64,000 bases of DNA from Humulus lupulus (lineage: Eukaryota; Streptophyta; Magnoliopsida; Rosales; Cannabaceae). The DNA lies in NCBI RefSeq assembly GCF_963169125.1, contig NC_084793.1:96429071-96493070 (forward strand). Direction: 5' to 3'. A model generated the notes under the pieces. That model was given only the letters and a program-made list of their open reading frames with translations. It did no database searches and was not told where the DNA came from. This document shows, piece after piece, positions 63,930-64,000 of this stretch (position 1 is its first letter; each line of letters begins with the position of its first letter). The translations under genes were made by a program, and so were the position numbers.

Positions 63930-64000
63930 AGTTGATTCAAATTGATTAATCGATGTTTTTCTTAAAAAGCACGAGATATCAATAAAGAATTAACGCGAAC
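63930..64000 (+). repeat. Truncated monomer at the window edge
   Basis: The last monomer starts at 63,901 with GATGCAACCAGATCC and is cut after ACGCGAAC at 64,000, after 100 of its 121 bases. From 63,930 it has the reference form GTTGATTC rather than the GTTCATTT of the 5-mer, so the 605-bp repeat has ended. The array continues beyond the window. Confidence 0.9.

Larger units (their letters stand above)
1..64000. repeat. Satellite DNA array, 121-bp monomer, about 529 copies
   Basis: The window is built only from a 121-bp head-to-tail tandem repeat, phased here on the landmark CCTGG at 1, 122, 243, 364, 485, 606, 727, 848 and so on to 63,901. The start at 63,901 is 12 bp later than 528 exact 121-bp steps. 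This matches a count of about 36 copies of 122 bp against about 24 lost bases in shorter copies, so no monomer-sized gap or foreign insert is hidden. All copies lie in the same orientation. Every monomer carries stops in all frames, so no protein is encoded apart from chance short frames. Satellites of this kind form constitutive heterochromatin, often at centromeres; that placement is inferred. I do not recognise the family or the species. Both array edges lie outside the window. Confidence 0.98.

Noticed and set aside
1..64000. CRISPR-like array of regular repeats and spacers
   Set aside because: The whole 121-bp unit is conserved, with no unique spacers between short repeats, no leader and no cas genes. 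It is a satellite.
1..64000. Transposon, LTR or rDNA fragments hidden between blocks
   Set aside because: The CCTGG landmark can be followed at 118-122 bp steps through every sampled block, and the total phase shift is accounted for by one-base variants, leaving no room for an insert.

Overview
The whole window is one uninterrupted, head-to-tail satellite DNA array. The unit is an AT-rich monomer of 121 bp. The reference copy at 364-484 has 35 G or C in 121, about 29% GC. By walking the CCTGG landmark through the window I count about 529 monomers, all in the same orientation. I found no gene, RNA gene, transposon, microsatellite or unique spacer. The array runs off both ends: base 1 is already at a monomer boundary inside the array, and base 64,000 falls inside a monomer. 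A gene-free tandem block of at least 64 kb points to eukaryotic heterochromatin (centromeric, pericentromeric, subtelomeric or B/sex-chromosome type). The species cannot be read from the sequence and I do not recognise the family. C-to-T type changes at CpG and at the inner C of CCWGG fit a methylating genome, and the CHG context would suit a plant, but this is only suggestive.

Above the monomer the array is a patchwork of higher-order repeats (HORs), most present in only about two adjacent copies, with the number of monomers per unit changing along the window. In order: an 8-mer (968 bp) at 1-1,760; a transitional stretch with a 242-bp dimer; a 27-mer (3,269 bp) at 3,146-8,593; a 13-mer (1,573 bp) at 8,957-12,102, nested with a second 27-mer (3,266 bp) at about 9,950-16,500; a 6-mer (726 bp) at 16.5-18.1 kb; a 17-mer (2,058 bp) at 17,909-22,024; a roughly 43-mer superunit (5,204 bp) linking 21.2-28.8 kb, with a short 8-mer at 25.3-27.2 kb; another 6-mer at 28.7-30.2 kb; a 14-mer (1,696 bp) and its 9-mer subset (1,090 bp) at 32.0-36.5 kb; a 21-mer (2,542 bp) at 36.1-41.2 kb; a 12-mer (1,453 bp) in almost five copies at 41.4-48.3 kb; a 16-mer pair (1,935 bp) at 48.0-50.9 kb; a 5-mer (606 bp) at 51.2-52.2 kb; a 13-mer (1,571 bp) at 52.6-55.5 kb; a 10-mer (1,210 bp) at 54.9-57.4 kb; a weaker 10-mer at 57.6-59.2 kb; a 13-mer (1,573 bp) at 59.4-62.6 kb; and a 5-mer (605 bp) at 62.7-63.9 kb.

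The same recognisable monomer variants recur in cassettes across all blocks. Several block edges fall inside chimeric monomers. This is the expected trace of repeated unequal exchange or replication slippage in register with the 121-bp unit. The two short minus-strand open frames (50,951-51,220 and 55,667-55,912) are satellite sequence in which two stop-removing variants happen to sit in neighbouring monomers. They are not genes.
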